Source: Clostridium neonatale (lineage in GTDB: Bacteria; Bacillota; Clostridia; Clostridiales; Clostridiaceae). From it: a stretch of 64,000 nucleotides of DNA. The stretch covers positions 999,736 to 1,063,735 of the forward strand of contig NZ_LN890328.1 of assembly GCF_001458595.1 (NCBI RefSeq), given 5' to 3'. The position numbers were made by a program, and so were the translations under genes. Below the pieces are notes generated by a model. That model was not told the origin of the DNA and made no database searches. It was given only the letters and a program-made list of their open reading frames with translations. Position 1 is the first letter of the stretch; the number at the start of each line of letters is the position of its first letter. Shown here piece by piece: positions 1 through 9,400 of the stretch.

Positions 1-1161
1 GGCAAAAAAGTTATTAAAACTTCAGTATCAAATGGTATACACAAAGCTTCGAATTTAATAGATGAAGCTATAAATGGAAAGATTAGTGTATATCATCATG
101 ATGGACAAGTTAGCTCAGGCGAAGATTCTATGCAAAATGAAAGTTTAGGCCATCAAATATACAAGCACCTAATGAATGGTGTATCGCATATGCTTCCATT
201 TGTAATTGGCGGTGGTATATTAATTGCTTTAGCGTTTCTTTTTGATGACTATAGTATAGATCCATCTAATTTTGGTATGAATACACCATTTGCAGCATTT
301 CTAAAGACAGTTGGTGGACAAGCATTTGGATTTATGCTACCTATACTTGCAGGATATATAGCAATGAGTATAGGAGACAGACCAGCTCTTGCTGTTGGAT
401 TCGTAGGTGGAGCTCTTGCAAATGCAGGTGGTTCAGGATTCTTAGGAGCTCTTTTAGCAGGATTTGTTGCAGGATATTTAATAGTATTATTAAAAAAGAT
501 ATTCAATAAATTACCTCAAAGTCTAGAAGGTATAAAGCCTGTATTATTATATCCTTTCTTTGGAATTTTAATTATTGGTGCTATAATCACATTTTTAATA
601 AACCCTCCAGTAGGAGCGTTAAACACAATGTTATCTAATGGATTAAATTCTATGGGAAGTACATCAAAGATATTATTAGGTGTAGTTTTAGGCGGAATGA
701 TGTCAGTTGATATGGGAGGCCCTGTAAATAAAGCAGCATATGTATTTGGTACTGCATCACTTGCTAGCGGAAACTTTGAAATCATGGCAGCTGTAATGGC
801 AGGAGGAATGGTACCTCCACTTGCAATAGCTTTATGCACAACATTTTTTAAGAATAGATTTACCGAAAAAGAAAGACAATCAGGTCTTACAAATTATATA
901 ATGGGATTATCATTTATTTCAGAGGGGGCAATTCCATTTGCAGCATCTGATCCGTTAAGAGTATTACCATCTTGTATTATAGGATCAGCAGTAGCTGGAG
1001 GAATGTCTATGTTTTTGGGATGCGCACTTAGAGCACCTCATGGAGGAGTATTTGTAATACCAGTTGTAAGCAATCCATTTGGATATATTTGTGCCATAGT
1101 TTGTGGATCTATTATTGGAATGTTTATTTTAGCTATACTAAAAAAACCAATAAATAAGTAA
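1..1161 (+). CDS. PTS fructose transporter EIIBC, 5'-truncated by window edge (second fruA paralog)
   Basis: The reading frame is open from base 1, so the gene starts outside the window and an ATG at 130 is internal. The first 43 codons match the end of the EIIB domain of the complete fruA at 4083-6020, and the rest is the membrane EIIC domain. Conserved EIIC stretches shared with that paralog include GVSHMLPFVIGGGILIALAF, DMGGPVNKAAYVFGTASLAS and APHGG. It would import and phosphorylate fructose to fructose-1-phosphate using phosphate from HPr through EIIA and EIIB. Compared with the paralog it lacks about a dozen residues in one EIIC loop (after GGALAN). Specificity for fructose rather than mannose-type sugars is inferred from the neighbouring fruR-fruK-fruA genes. 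Confidence 0.9.
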   Translation, partial: GKKVIKTSVSNGIHKASNLIDEAINGKISVYHHDGQVSSGEDSMQNESLGHQIYKHLMNGVSHMLPFVIGGGILIALAFLFDDYSIDPSNFGMNTPFAAFLKTVGGQAFGFMLPILAGYIAMSIGDRPALAVGFVGGALANAGGSGFLGALLAGFVAGYLIVLLKKIFNKLPQSLEGIKPVLLYPFFGILIIGAIITFLINPPVGALNTMLSNGLNSMGSTSKILLGVVLGGMMSVDMGGPVNKAAYVFGTASLASGNFEIMAAVMAGGMVPPLAIALCTTFFKNRFTEKERQSGLTNYIMGLSFISEGAIPFAASDPLRVLPSCIIGSAVAGGMSMFLGCALRAPHGGVFVIPVVSNPFGYICAIVCGSIIGMFILAILKKPINK

Positions 1162-1186
1162 TTATTTTAAAAGATATTAGATGAAT

Positions 1187-1233
1187 AAACTCCATATTAG
1201 CTTGAAATATTTTTAAGTTAATATGGAGTTTTT
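1187..1233 (+). terminator. Rho-independent terminator after the truncated fructose PTS gene
   Basis: A perfect 13-bp inverted repeat (AAACTCCATATTA at 1187-1199, complement at 1219-1231) is followed by a short T run. It separates the PTS gene from the kinase gene. Confidence 0.8.
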
Positions 1234-1275
1234 GTTAATGTTTTGCTTGGACTTATAGAATATAAGCATTATTAA

Positions 1276-1304
1276 TTGAAGTAAATATGCTTAAAGATTA
1301 TAAT
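1276..1304 (+). promoter_or_regulatory. Sigma-A-type promoter of the pyridoxamine kinase gene
   Basis: TTGAAG (1276-1281) and TATAAT (1299-1304) are separated by exactly 17 bp, about 50 bp before the start codon. Transcription would start near 1312. Confidence 0.65.
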
Positions 1305-1327
1305 CTTTATTATAGGAACATTTTACT

Positions 1328-1340
1328 AAAGAATGAATGT
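1328..1340 (+). promoter_or_regulatory. Putative FruR operator half-site
   Basis: AAAGAATGAATG lies just downstream of the predicted transcription start and is shared exactly with the repeat region in front of fruR (2232-2243). The shared 12-mer is seen directly. Its role as a DeoR-family operator is inferred from position. Confidence 0.4.
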
Positions 1341-1356
1341 TAAAGGAGAATAATAT

Positions 1357-2214
1357 ATGAAAAAACCTATAAGCAGAATAGCAACAATACATGACTTATG
1401 TGGTGTAGGAAAAGCAGCACTTACAAATGTAATTCCTGTTTTATCAATTATGAAAATAGAAGTATGTCCTATTCCAACTATGATTTTAAGTACCCATACT
1501 GGTGGATTTGGAAGTCCAGAAATAATAAAATGTGATGGATATATAGAAAAAGCTTTTAATCATTATAAGAGTATAGATATGGACTTTGACGGAATATTCA
1601 TTGGATATTTAGGGTCACTAGAAAATGTAAAAGCTACATTAAAATTTTTAAAAAGTAATGACATAGATAAGCAATTAGTAATACTAGATCCTATTTTTGG
1701 AGATAATGGATCTTATTATAAAAATTTTAATAAAGAATATTCAGATAGCTTAAAGGAATTGATTAAATATTCAAAAGTAATAACTCCTAATTATACTGAA
1801 AGCTGTATTTTATGTGATGAAATAATAAAAGAAAGTATAACAAATGACGATATATTAACACTTTCAAGAAAGTTATATAGTTTAGAGTGTAAAGATGTAA
1901 TAATAACAAGTCTTCCATTAAAAGATAGAAAAAAGATAGGTACATCAATTTATTATGGAAAAGAAGATAGAATTACTTTGATTGAAAATGAAAGAATAGA
2001 AAAATCATATCCAGGTACTGGAGATTTGTTTACAGCAGTTCTAAGTGGATATTTAGTAAATAATGTATCTTTGCTTGAAGGTGTAGAACGTGCTTGTGAA
2101 TTTGTATCTTATTGTATAAATAAAAGTAGTGAATATGATTATCCTACTAAAGAAGGAGTATTGCTTGAATATTGCTTAGAGGAATTATTTAAACACACTC
2201 ATAAACATTCATAA
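1357..2214 (+). CDS. pdxY: Pyridoxamine/pyridoxal kinase-like protein (PdxY/PdxK family)
   Basis: A 285-residue ribokinase-superfamily protein that would phosphorylate the 5'-hydroxyl of pyridoxal or pyridoxamine in B6 salvage. The N-terminus (SRIATIHDLCGVGKAALTN, then STHTGGFG) is typical of the pyridoxamine kinase branch, and the C-terminal YPGTGDLFTAVLSG carries the anion-hole GTGD with the catalytic aspartate near residue 226. The start is supported by AAAGGAG 11 bp upstream. It is flanked by two fructose PTS units and shares their upstream repeat, so co-regulation with fructose genes is likely. Another small-molecule kinase activity cannot be excluded from sequence alone. Confidence 0.85.
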   Translation: MKKPISRIATIHDLCGVGKAALTNVIPVLSIMKIEVCPIPTMILSTHTGGFGSPEIIKCDGYIEKAFNHYKSIDMDFDGIFIGYLGSLENVKATLKFLKSNDIDKQLVILDPIFGDNGSYYKNFNKEYSDSLKELIKYSKVITPNYTESCILCDEIIKESITNDDILTLSRKLYSLECKDVIITSLPLKDRKKIGTSIYYGKEDRITLIENERIEKSYPGTGDLFTAVLSGYLVNNVSLLEGVERACEFVSYCINKSSEYDYPTKEGVLLEYCLEELFKHTHKHS

Positions 2215-2230
2215 ATAATCAAAATAAAAT

Positions 2231-2264
2231 AAAAGAATGAATGAAATTGAATGAAAATGATTGA
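2231..2264 (+). promoter_or_regulatory. Direct-repeat operator region of the fru operon (putative FruR sites)
   Basis: Three to four imperfect copies of a TGAATGAAA-like unit lie in tandem and run into the -35 element of the fruR promoter. One 12-mer recurs in front of pdxY. DeoR-family sugar regulators commonly bind direct repeats, so FruR autoregulation is inferred. Confidence 0.5.
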
Positions 2265-2289
2265 TTTTTATTTGGATACGAGTTATTAT
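2261..2289 (+). promoter_or_regulatory. Promoter of fruR-fruK-fruA
   Basis: TTGATT (2261-2266) and TATTAT (2284-2289) with a 17-bp spacer, 20 bp before the fruR start codon. The -35 overlaps the end of the repeat operator. Confidence 0.6.
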
Positions 2290-2309
2290 ATAGACAAGGA
2301 GAGATAAAA

Positions 2310-3053
2310 ATGTTTACAGAAGAAAGACATAATATCATACTTCGAGAATTAAAAATAAAAGGTATGATTTCAGTAAATGATTTAGTAAAGTTACTAAATA
2401 CATCTGAATCTACTATAAGAAGAGATCTAAATGCTTTAGATAGTGAAGGTCTATTAAAAAAGATTCATGGTGGCGCAACTTTAGTTGGAGAAAAAGCTTC
2501 AAGACATGATTATAAGGTAAATGTTAGAAAATCTTTGAACCTAGATGAAAAAAGAAAAATAGCTATTCATGCAGCTTCACTTATTCAAGATGAAGATGTA
2601 ATTTACATAGACGCAGGAACAACAACAGAACTTATAATAGAATTTATATCAAATACTAATATTACAGCAGTTACTAATGGAATAGTTCATGCAAAAAAGT
2701 TACTAGAAAAAAATATAAAAACATTTATCTTAGGTGGAGAAATAAAAGACGTTACTGAAGCAATTATTGGAAGCAATGCAGTTTTGGATCTTAAAAAATA
2801 TAATTTTTCTAAAGGTTTTTTTGGTGCTAATGGTATAAGCAATGAAAATGGATATACTACACCAGATGTTACTGAAGGAATGGTAAAAGCTGAGGCCTTA
2901 AGACGTTGCAAAAAGGCTTATGTATTAGCAGATGAGTCAAAACTAGATCAAGTTAGTTTTGTTACATTTGGAAATATAGAAGATGCAACGCTAATAACAA
3001 ATAAGTTAAATGGAAATACTAAATATGATACAAATGTAATAGGAGTGATATGA
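2310..3053 (+). CDS. fruR: DeoR-family transcriptional regulator of fructose genes (FruR)
   Basis: A 247-residue DeoR/GlpR-type regulator. Residues 1-60 form the winged helix-turn-helix (TEERHNIILRELKIKG, then SESTIRRDLNALDSEGLLKKIHGGA). The C-terminal sugar-phosphate sensor domain shows the family motifs IYIDAGTTTELI, VTNGI, FILGGEI and VLADESKLD. The first gene of fruR-fruK-fruA, it ends 1 bp before the fruK start and is presumably translationally coupled to it. The effector is probably fructose-1-phosphate, by analogy with FruR of other Firmicutes. RBS AGGAGAG lies 8-9 bp before the ATG. Confidence 0.92.
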   Translation: MFTEERHNIILRELKIKGMISVNDLVKLLNTSESTIRRDLNALDSEGLLKKIHGGATLVGEKASRHDYKVNVRKSLNLDEKRKIAIHAASLIQDEDVIYIDAGTTTELIIEFISNTNITAVTNGIVHAKKLLEKNIKTFILGGEIKDVTEAIIGSNAVLDLKKYNFSKGFFGANGISNENGYTTPDVTEGMVKAEALRRCKKAYVLADESKLDQVSFVTFGNIEDATLITNKLNGNTKYDTNVIGVI

Positions 3054-3054
3054 A

Positions 3055-3960
3055 TTGATTAACACAATAACTTTAAATCCATCTTTAGACTATATTGTAA
3101 AGGTCGATAACTTTAAAGTTGATGCAGTAAATAGAAGCAATGAAGAACAAATATATCCAGGTGGGAAGGGAATTAATGTTTCAATAGTCCTTAATAATCT
3201 AGGTGTAAAAAATACTGCATTAGGATTTATTGCAGGATTTACAGGTGATGAAATACTAAGAAGAATTAAGGACCATGGCGTTGACTGTGATTTTATAAAA
3301 GTAAAATCTGGATTATCAAGAATAAATGTTAAGCTCAAGAGCAATGAAGAAACAGAAATAAATGGTTCTGGCCCAAGGATTTCAGAAAGTGATTTAGAAT
3401 TATTATTTGAAAAAATTAGTCATCTAAAAAAAGGAGATTATCTAGTTTTATCAGGAAGTATACCATCTAGTGTACCAAATGATATATATGAAAGTATAAT
3501 GAAGAGACTTTTAGATAAAGAAGTAGAATTTGTTGTAGATGCTACTAAAGATTTATTATTAAAGGTATTAAAATATAAACCGTTCTTAATAAAACCAAAT
3601 CATCATGAACTTGCGGAATTATTTAATGTAACATTAAATGATGATAACGACATAATAAAATATGGTAAAAAACTTCAAGAAATGGGAGCAAAGAATGTTC
3701 TTATTTCTATGGCTGGTGACGGTGCAATATTAATACCTGAGAATGGTGATCCTATAAAAAGAGAGGTACCAAAAGGAATACTTAAAAACTCAGTAGGTGC
3801 CGGAGATTCAATGGTTGCTGGATTTATTTCTGGTTACTTAAAAAATAATGATATAAATGAAGCCTTTAAAATGGGAATAGCAACAGGTAGTGCAAGTGCT
3901 TTTTCAGAAGAATTAGCAACTAAAGATGAAGTCATAAATTTATTAGAGCAAATGAATTAA
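3055..3960 (+). CDS. fruK: 1-phosphofructokinase (FruK), TTG start
   Basis: A 301-residue PfkB-family kinase converting fructose-1-phosphate, the product of the fructose PTS, to fructose-1,6-bisphosphate. Family signatures seen are TLNPSLDYIV at the N-terminus, PGGKGINVS near residue 38, and the C-terminal VGAGDSMVAGF with the catalytic aspartate. Translation starts at TTG 3055: AGGAGTG inside the end of fruR sits 7 bp upstream, and the nearby ATG at 3050 is followed at once by a stop. It lies between fruR and fruA, giving the standard regulator-kinase-transporter operon. Confidence 0.95.
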   Translation: MINTITLNPSLDYIVKVDNFKVDAVNRSNEEQIYPGGKGINVSIVLNNLGVKNTALGFIAGFTGDEILRRIKDHGVDCDFIKVKSGLSRINVKLKSNEETEINGSGPRISESDLELLFEKISHLKKGDYLVLSGSIPSSVPNDIYESIMKRLLDKEVEFVVDATKDLLLKVLKYKPFLIKPNHHELAELFNVTLNDDNDIIKYGKKLQEMGAKNVLISMAGDGAILIPENGDPIKREVPKGILKNSVGAGDSMVAGFISGYLKNNDINEAFKMGIATGSASAFSEELATKDEVINLLEQMN

Positions 3961-3962
3961 AA

Positions 3963-3992
3963 ATATAATTTTTATTACTTATAAAATTATAT
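3963..3992 (+). other. Hairpin between fruK and fruA
   Basis: A perfect 10-bp AT-only inverted repeat (ATATAATTTT and its complement) without a T tract. It could be an mRNA-stabilising or processing stem in the 122-bp gap, or may be chance in AT-rich DNA. Confidence 0.3.
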
Positions 3993-4082
3993 TGAATAAT
4001 CACAACAATTAATATATACATAGTATTTTTTTCATAATATAAATTATACAAAAGATAGTACCAATAGAGGAGGAAACTTAAG

Positions 4083-6020
4083 ATGAGGATAGTAGACTTA
4101 CTACATAAAGAAGGAATTAATCTAAATATTAATCCTTCAGATAAATCAGAATGCATAAATGAACTTATAGATTTAATGGATAAGACAGGAAATCTAAATA
4201 ATAAAGAAGAATATAGAAAAGCAATTCTTGCAAGAGAAGATTTAAGTACTACAGGGATTGGTGACGGTATAGCAATACCACATGGAAAAACAAGCGCAGT
4301 AAAGAGAGCATCTTTAGCAGCTGCTGTATGTAAACAAGGAGTTGATTATGATTCATTAGATGGAATGCCAGCTCATCTTATATTTATGATTGCAGTTCCA
4401 GATAATAATGATAATTTACATTTAGAAGTACTTGCTAGATTGTCTACAATACTTATGGATGAAGGTTTTAGAAAATCTTTAATAGATTGTACTGACAAAG
4501 ATGAATTCTTAAAGTTAATAGACGAAAAGGAATCAGAAAAATTTCCAGATGAAGTAGAAAATAAGGGTGAAGCTGCATTATCAAGTACTAATGATGGAAG
4601 GTATAAAGTGTTAGCAGTAACTGCTTGCCCAACTGGTATAGCTCATACTTATATGGCGGCAGAGAGCCTTGAAAATAAAGCTAAGGAAATGGGAATATCA
4701 ATTAAAGTTGAAACAAATGGTTCTGGAGGGGCTAAAAACGTTTTAACTAAGGAAGATATTGAAAATGCAGAATGTATTATAGTTGCAGCAGATAAAAATG
4801 TAGAAATGGCTAGGTTTAATGGGAAAAAGGTTATAAAAACTAAAGTTGCAGATGGAATACATAAGGCAACAGAATTATTAGAAAGAGCGAGCAACGGAAA
4901 TGCACCAGTATATCATCATGAAAGTGATAGTTCTGATTCAGATGAAGAGGTTGATGGCGAAGGAATAGGAAGAAAATTATATAAACATTTAATGAATGGT
5001 GTATCACATATGCTTCCATTTGTAATAGGCGGTGGAATTCTTATAGCATTAGCATTTCTTCTTGATGACTATTCTATAGACCCATCAAACTTTGGAATGA
5101 ATACTCCAGTTGCAGCATTCTTAAAAACTGTAGGTGGATTGGCCTTTAACTTTATGCTTCCAATACTTGCAGGATACATAGCTATGAGTATTGCAGATAG
5201 ACCAGGTCTTGCAGTAGGTTTCGTTGGTGGTGCATTAGCTAGTAGCGGAACAACTTTTAATAGTGCATTTGATAGCAGTATTGTCCCAATTAGTGGAGGA
5301 TTTTTAGGTGCATTGTTTGCAGGGTTTGTAGCAGGTTATTTAGTACTTGGGCTTAAAAAATTATTCAGCTATTTACCTGATGCATTAGAAGGTTTAAAGC
5401 CAACATTACTATATCCATTCCTTGGAATAGGCTTAATTGGGCTTATAATGGTAATTGTTAATCCATTTTTCGGTGCAATTAATGAAGGGATTACATATTT
5501 CTTAAATTCTATGGGTGGCACAAGTAGAATATTACTTGGTATAGTAGTTGCAGCAATGATGGCAATTGATATGGGTGGTCCATTTAACAAAGCAGCATAT
5601 GTATTTGGTACTGCTTCTCTAGCAAGTGGAAACTATGAAGTAATGGCAGCTGTAATGGCAGGCGGTATGGTTCCACCACTTGCAATAGCACTAGCTACAT
5701 CATTTTTTGGCAATAGATTTAATGAAAACGAAAGAAAATCAGGTATAACAAATTATATAATGGGATTATCATTTATAACAGAAGGTGCAATACCATATGC
5801 GGCAGCAGATCCATTAAGAGTAATACCAGCTTGTGTAATAGGTTCAGGTGTTGCAGGAGCAATATCAATGATATTTAACTGTACATTAATGGCACCTCAT
5901 GGCGGAATATTTGTTGTTCCTGTTATAGGAAATCCATTATTCTACTTATTAGCGGTTGCAGCAGGTTCCGTAGTTGGTATGTTAATGCTTGCAGTATTAA
6001 AGAAGCCAATAAAGAAATAA
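4083..6020 (+). CDS. fruA: PTS fructose transporter EIIABC (FruA)
   Basis: A complete 645-residue three-domain fructose permease. EIIA spans about 1-150 with the phospho-accepting His67 in GDGIAIPHGK. EIIB spans about 172-275 with the phospho-cysteine Cys182 in TACPTGIAHTY. EIIC covers about 300-645 with several membrane segments and motifs such as DMGGPFNKAAYVFGTA. An acidic Ser/Asp/Glu linker (SDSSDSDEEVDGEG) joins EIIB and EIIC. It imports fructose as fructose-1-phosphate for FruK. GAGGAGG lies 8-14 bp before the ATG. It is closely similar in EIIC to the truncated gene at the left edge, so the locus carries two fructose permeases. Confidence 0.96.
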   Translation: MRIVDLLHKEGINLNINPSDKSECINELIDLMDKTGNLNNKEEYRKAILAREDLSTTGIGDGIAIPHGKTSAVKRASLAAAVCKQGVDYDSLDGMPAHLIFMIAVPDNNDNLHLEVLARLSTILMDEGFRKSLIDCTDKDEFLKLIDEKESEKFPDEVENKGEAALSSTNDGRYKVLAVTACPTGIAHTYMAAESLENKAKEMGISIKVETNGSGGAKNVLTKEDIENAECIIVAADKNVEMARFNGKKVIKTKVADGIHKATELLERASNGNAPVYHHESDSSDSDEEVDGEGIGRKLYKHLMNGVSHMLPFVIGGGILIALAFLLDDYSIDPSNFGMNTPVAAFLKTVGGLAFNFMLPILAGYIAMSIADRPGLAVGFVGGALASSGTTFNSAFDSSIVPISGGFLGALFAGFVAGYLVLGLKKLFSYLPDALEGLKPTLLYPFLGIGLIGLIMVIVNPFFGAINEGITYFLNSMGGTSRILLGIVVAAMMAIDMGGPFNKAAYVFGTASLASGNYEVMAAVMAGGMVPPLAIALATSFFGNRFNENERKSGITNYIMGLSFITEGAIPYAAADPLRVIPACVIGSGVAGAISMIFNCTLMAPHGGIFVVPVIGNPLFYLLAVAAGSVVGMLMLAVLKKPIKK

Positions 6021-6049
6021 AAAATAATAATTCAATTTTAATATATATC

Positions 6050-6107
6050 ATTTAGTATAAAAAGAAGTCTAATTTTATAAAGTTAGGCTTCTTTTTATTA
6101 CTAAATG
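6050..6107 (+). terminator. Strong terminator after fruA
   Basis: A long stem with near-complete pairing (arms around AAAAAGAAGTCTAA and TTAGGCTTCTTTTT, extended outward by TTTAGTA and its complement) followed by TTTTTATT. It closes the fru operon. Confidence 0.85.
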
Positions 6108-6448
6108 AAGCATATTAAAATAATAAATAATATTTTTATAATAAAATGATATCAAATAATAGGATAACATGCCGAAAGACTTATAAATTGGAGGTGCGAA
6201 TATAAAAATATAATAAAAAATAATGCAGATTAAAACAAATATATAAGAAAATTAGTATAAATAATAAATATTATGTAAAGTAAAGTAGAATAAAAACAAA
6301 AAAACAAAGTACAGATACAATTAAAAAATAGTAAGAATACAAAAAATAAATTTATAAGCAAATACATAACAAAAAATATTTCTGCCAATAATAAAATTAT
6401 GTATGAAGAAAGTATTCTACAAAATTAAGTGAAAAAGAGGGAAAATAT
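6108..6448. other. AT-rich 340-bp leader region before the first PFOR gene
   Basis: No gene is recognised. A TTGGAGGTGCG stretch near 6188 resembles a ribosome binding site but is followed by ATA and an early stop, and TATAAT at 6209 has no well-spaced -35. Long A-rich tracts follow up to the nifJ RBS. No Rex-like TTGTTAANNNNTTAACAA palindrome was seen. Confidence 0.4.
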
Positions 6449-9400
6449 ATGAGAAAGACAAAAACAATGGATGGAAATACAGCTGCATCATATGTATCTT
6501 ATGCATTTTCAGAAGTTGCAGCAATATTTCCAATAACACCATCATCTCCAATGGCAGAACATGTTGATGAATGGAGTGCAAGCGGTAAAAAAAATATTTT
6601 TGGATATCCATTAAAAGTTGTTGAAATGCAATCAGAAGGAGGTGCTGCTGGAGCACTTCATGGTTCACTCCAATCTGGTGCGTTAACAACAACTTATACA
6701 TCATCACAAGGGTTACTACTAATGCTACCTAATATGTATAAAATAGCAGGAGAATTACTTCCGTGTGTTATAAATGTTGCAGCAAGAGCAATAGCCACAT
6801 CTTCGCTTAGCATATTTGGTGATCACCAAGATGTAATGTCTGCTAGAGAAACAGGTTTTGCTATGTTATGTAGCAGCTCAGTACAAGAAGTAATGGATCT
6901 TTCACCAGTATCATATTTAGCAACATTAAAATCTAGAATTCCATTTATAAATTTTTTTGATGGATTTAGAACATCACATGAAATACAAAAAATCGAAGTG
7001 ATTGAAGAAGATGAACTTAAAGGACTAGTAGATTATAAGTATATAGATGATTTTAGAAAAAGATCATTAAATCCAGATCATCCTGTAACACGGGGAACAG
7101 CACAAAATCCAGATATTTATTTTCAAACTAGAGAAGCTGTAAATAAATATTATGAAGATGTTCCTGAAATTGTTGAAGAATATATGAGTAAAATTACAAA
7201 GCTTACAGGAAGGGAATATCATTGCTTCGACTATTATGGGGCACATGATGCAGATAGAATTATAGTTTCTATGGGATCCGTAAATGATGTTATTGAAGAA
7301 ACAATTGATTATTTAAATGAAAACAAACAAAAAGTAGGGCTTATAAAGGTCAGACTATACAGACCTTTTGATACAAAGAAATTATTAAGTTGTATTCCAG
7401 AAACTGCAACCAAAATAGCTGTACTAGATAGAACAAAAGAACCTGGTTCAAGTGGTGAACCTTTATACTTAGATGTTCTTCAAGCAGTATATAAACAAAA
7501 TAGAAATATAAAAGTGGTTGGTGGGAGATTTGGTCTTGGTTCAAAAGATCCAACTCCAAAACATATTGCAGCAATATATGATAATTTGGCTTTAGATGAG
7601 CCTAAAAATAACTTTACAATAGGAATAATAGATGATGTTACAAGTTTATCATTAGCTCCTTTAAATATTGATGTAAAAATAGAAGGATTAACATCATGCA
7701 AATTCTGGGGACTTGGATCTGATGGAACTGTTGGAGCAAATAAAAGTGCAATTAAAATAATTGGAGATCATACAGAAATGTATGCCCAAGGATATTTTGA
7801 CTATGATTCAAAAAAATCAGGTGGTATAACAGTTTCATATTTAAGATTTGGCAAAGATCCAATAAAATCACATTACTTAATAGATAGTGCAGATTTTATA
7901 GCATGTCATAATCAATCATATGTATATAAATATAATGTTTTAGATGGGTTAAAAGAGAATGGAAAATTTTTATTAAATACTTTTTGGAATAAAGAAGAAT
8001 TAAATGAAAGACTTCCAGCTAAGATGAAGAGATACATAGCAGAAAACAACATTGAATTCTATACGATAGATGCAGTTAAAATTGCAAGAGAAGTAGGACT
8101 CGGCGGAAGAATCAATATGGTTATGCAGACTGCGTTCTTTAAAATAACTAACATAATTCCAATTGAAGATGCTATAAAATATTTAAAAGATGCAGTAGTA
8201 ACATCATATAGTAAAAAAGGTGAAAACATTGTTAGAATGAATCATGATGCTATAGATACTGCATTAAGCAGCATACAAAAAATATCTGTACCTAATGAAT
8301 GGAATAATGCTATTGATGAAAAATTAAAAGTTAAAGATGATTATCCAGAGTTTATTAAAGAAATCGTAAAACCAATGACTAAACTTGAAGGCAATAATAT
8401 ACCAATTTCAACATTTATAAAAAATAATATGCAAGATGGTACATTTATGCATGGAACTACATCTTATGAAAAGCGTGGAATAGCAGTTAATGTTCCAGAA
8501 TGGATACCAGAAAACTGTATTCAATGTAATCAATGTGCATTTGTATGTCCACATTCTACCATAAGAGCATTTTTATTAAATAATGATGAATTAGAAAAAG
8601 CTCCAGAAGGTTTTAAGCATATAGCACCTAAAGGTATAAAATCTGAAGAAAATCTTCATTATACAATAGGTGTAAGTCCTCTTGATTGCACTGGTTGTGG
8701 TAATTGTGCCCTTGTATGTCCTGCACCAGGAAAAGCACTTATAATGAAATCACAAGATAGTCAACATAATCAAATAGAGCCTTGGAATTATGCTGTAGAA
8801 AAAGTGATAAAGAAAAATCCAATGAATAAGTTCACGCTTAAAGGAAGCCAATTTGAAAGACCACTTCTTGAATACAATGGTGCATGTGCAGGATGTGGAG
8901 AAACACCATATGCTAAACTCGTAACCCAATTATTTGGTGATAGAATGATGATAGCAAATGCAACTGGATGTTCATCTATATGGGCGGCTAGTACACCTGC
9001 ATCAGCATATACAGTAAATAAAAATGGTCATGGACCAGCATGGGCGAATTCTCTTTTTGAAGATAATGCTGAATTTGGATATGGAATGTACTTAGGAGTA
9101 AAAGCAATACGTGAAAGACTAGCTAATAATGTTAAAATGGCATTAGATAATGATATTGATGATGAGGTTAAAGAAGTATTAAAAGAATGGCTAGATAATA
9201 AAGATGTAGGAGACAGCTCAAGAGAAAGAGCGCAAAAAGTGATTAATATTCTTGAAAATTATGATAATGAATTTTCAAAAATAATACTTCAAGATAAAGA
9301 ATTCTTAGTTAAAAGATCACAATGGATATTTGGAGGAGACGGTTGGGCATATGATATTGGATATGGTGGACTTGATCATGTATTAGCATCTGGCGAAAAC

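Noticed and set aside
130..1161. Start of the first PTS gene at ATG 130
   Set aside because: The frame is open to base 1 and the upstream codons match the EIIB end of the complete paralog, so 130 is internal.
6160..6205. GCCGAAAGAC near 6170 as a second copy of the GGCGAAAGAC loop at 38000
   Set aside because: Only about ten bases match and no enclosing stem exists at 6170.
6108..6448. Rex or Fur control site before the first PFOR
   Set aside because: No palindrome close to either consensus was found.
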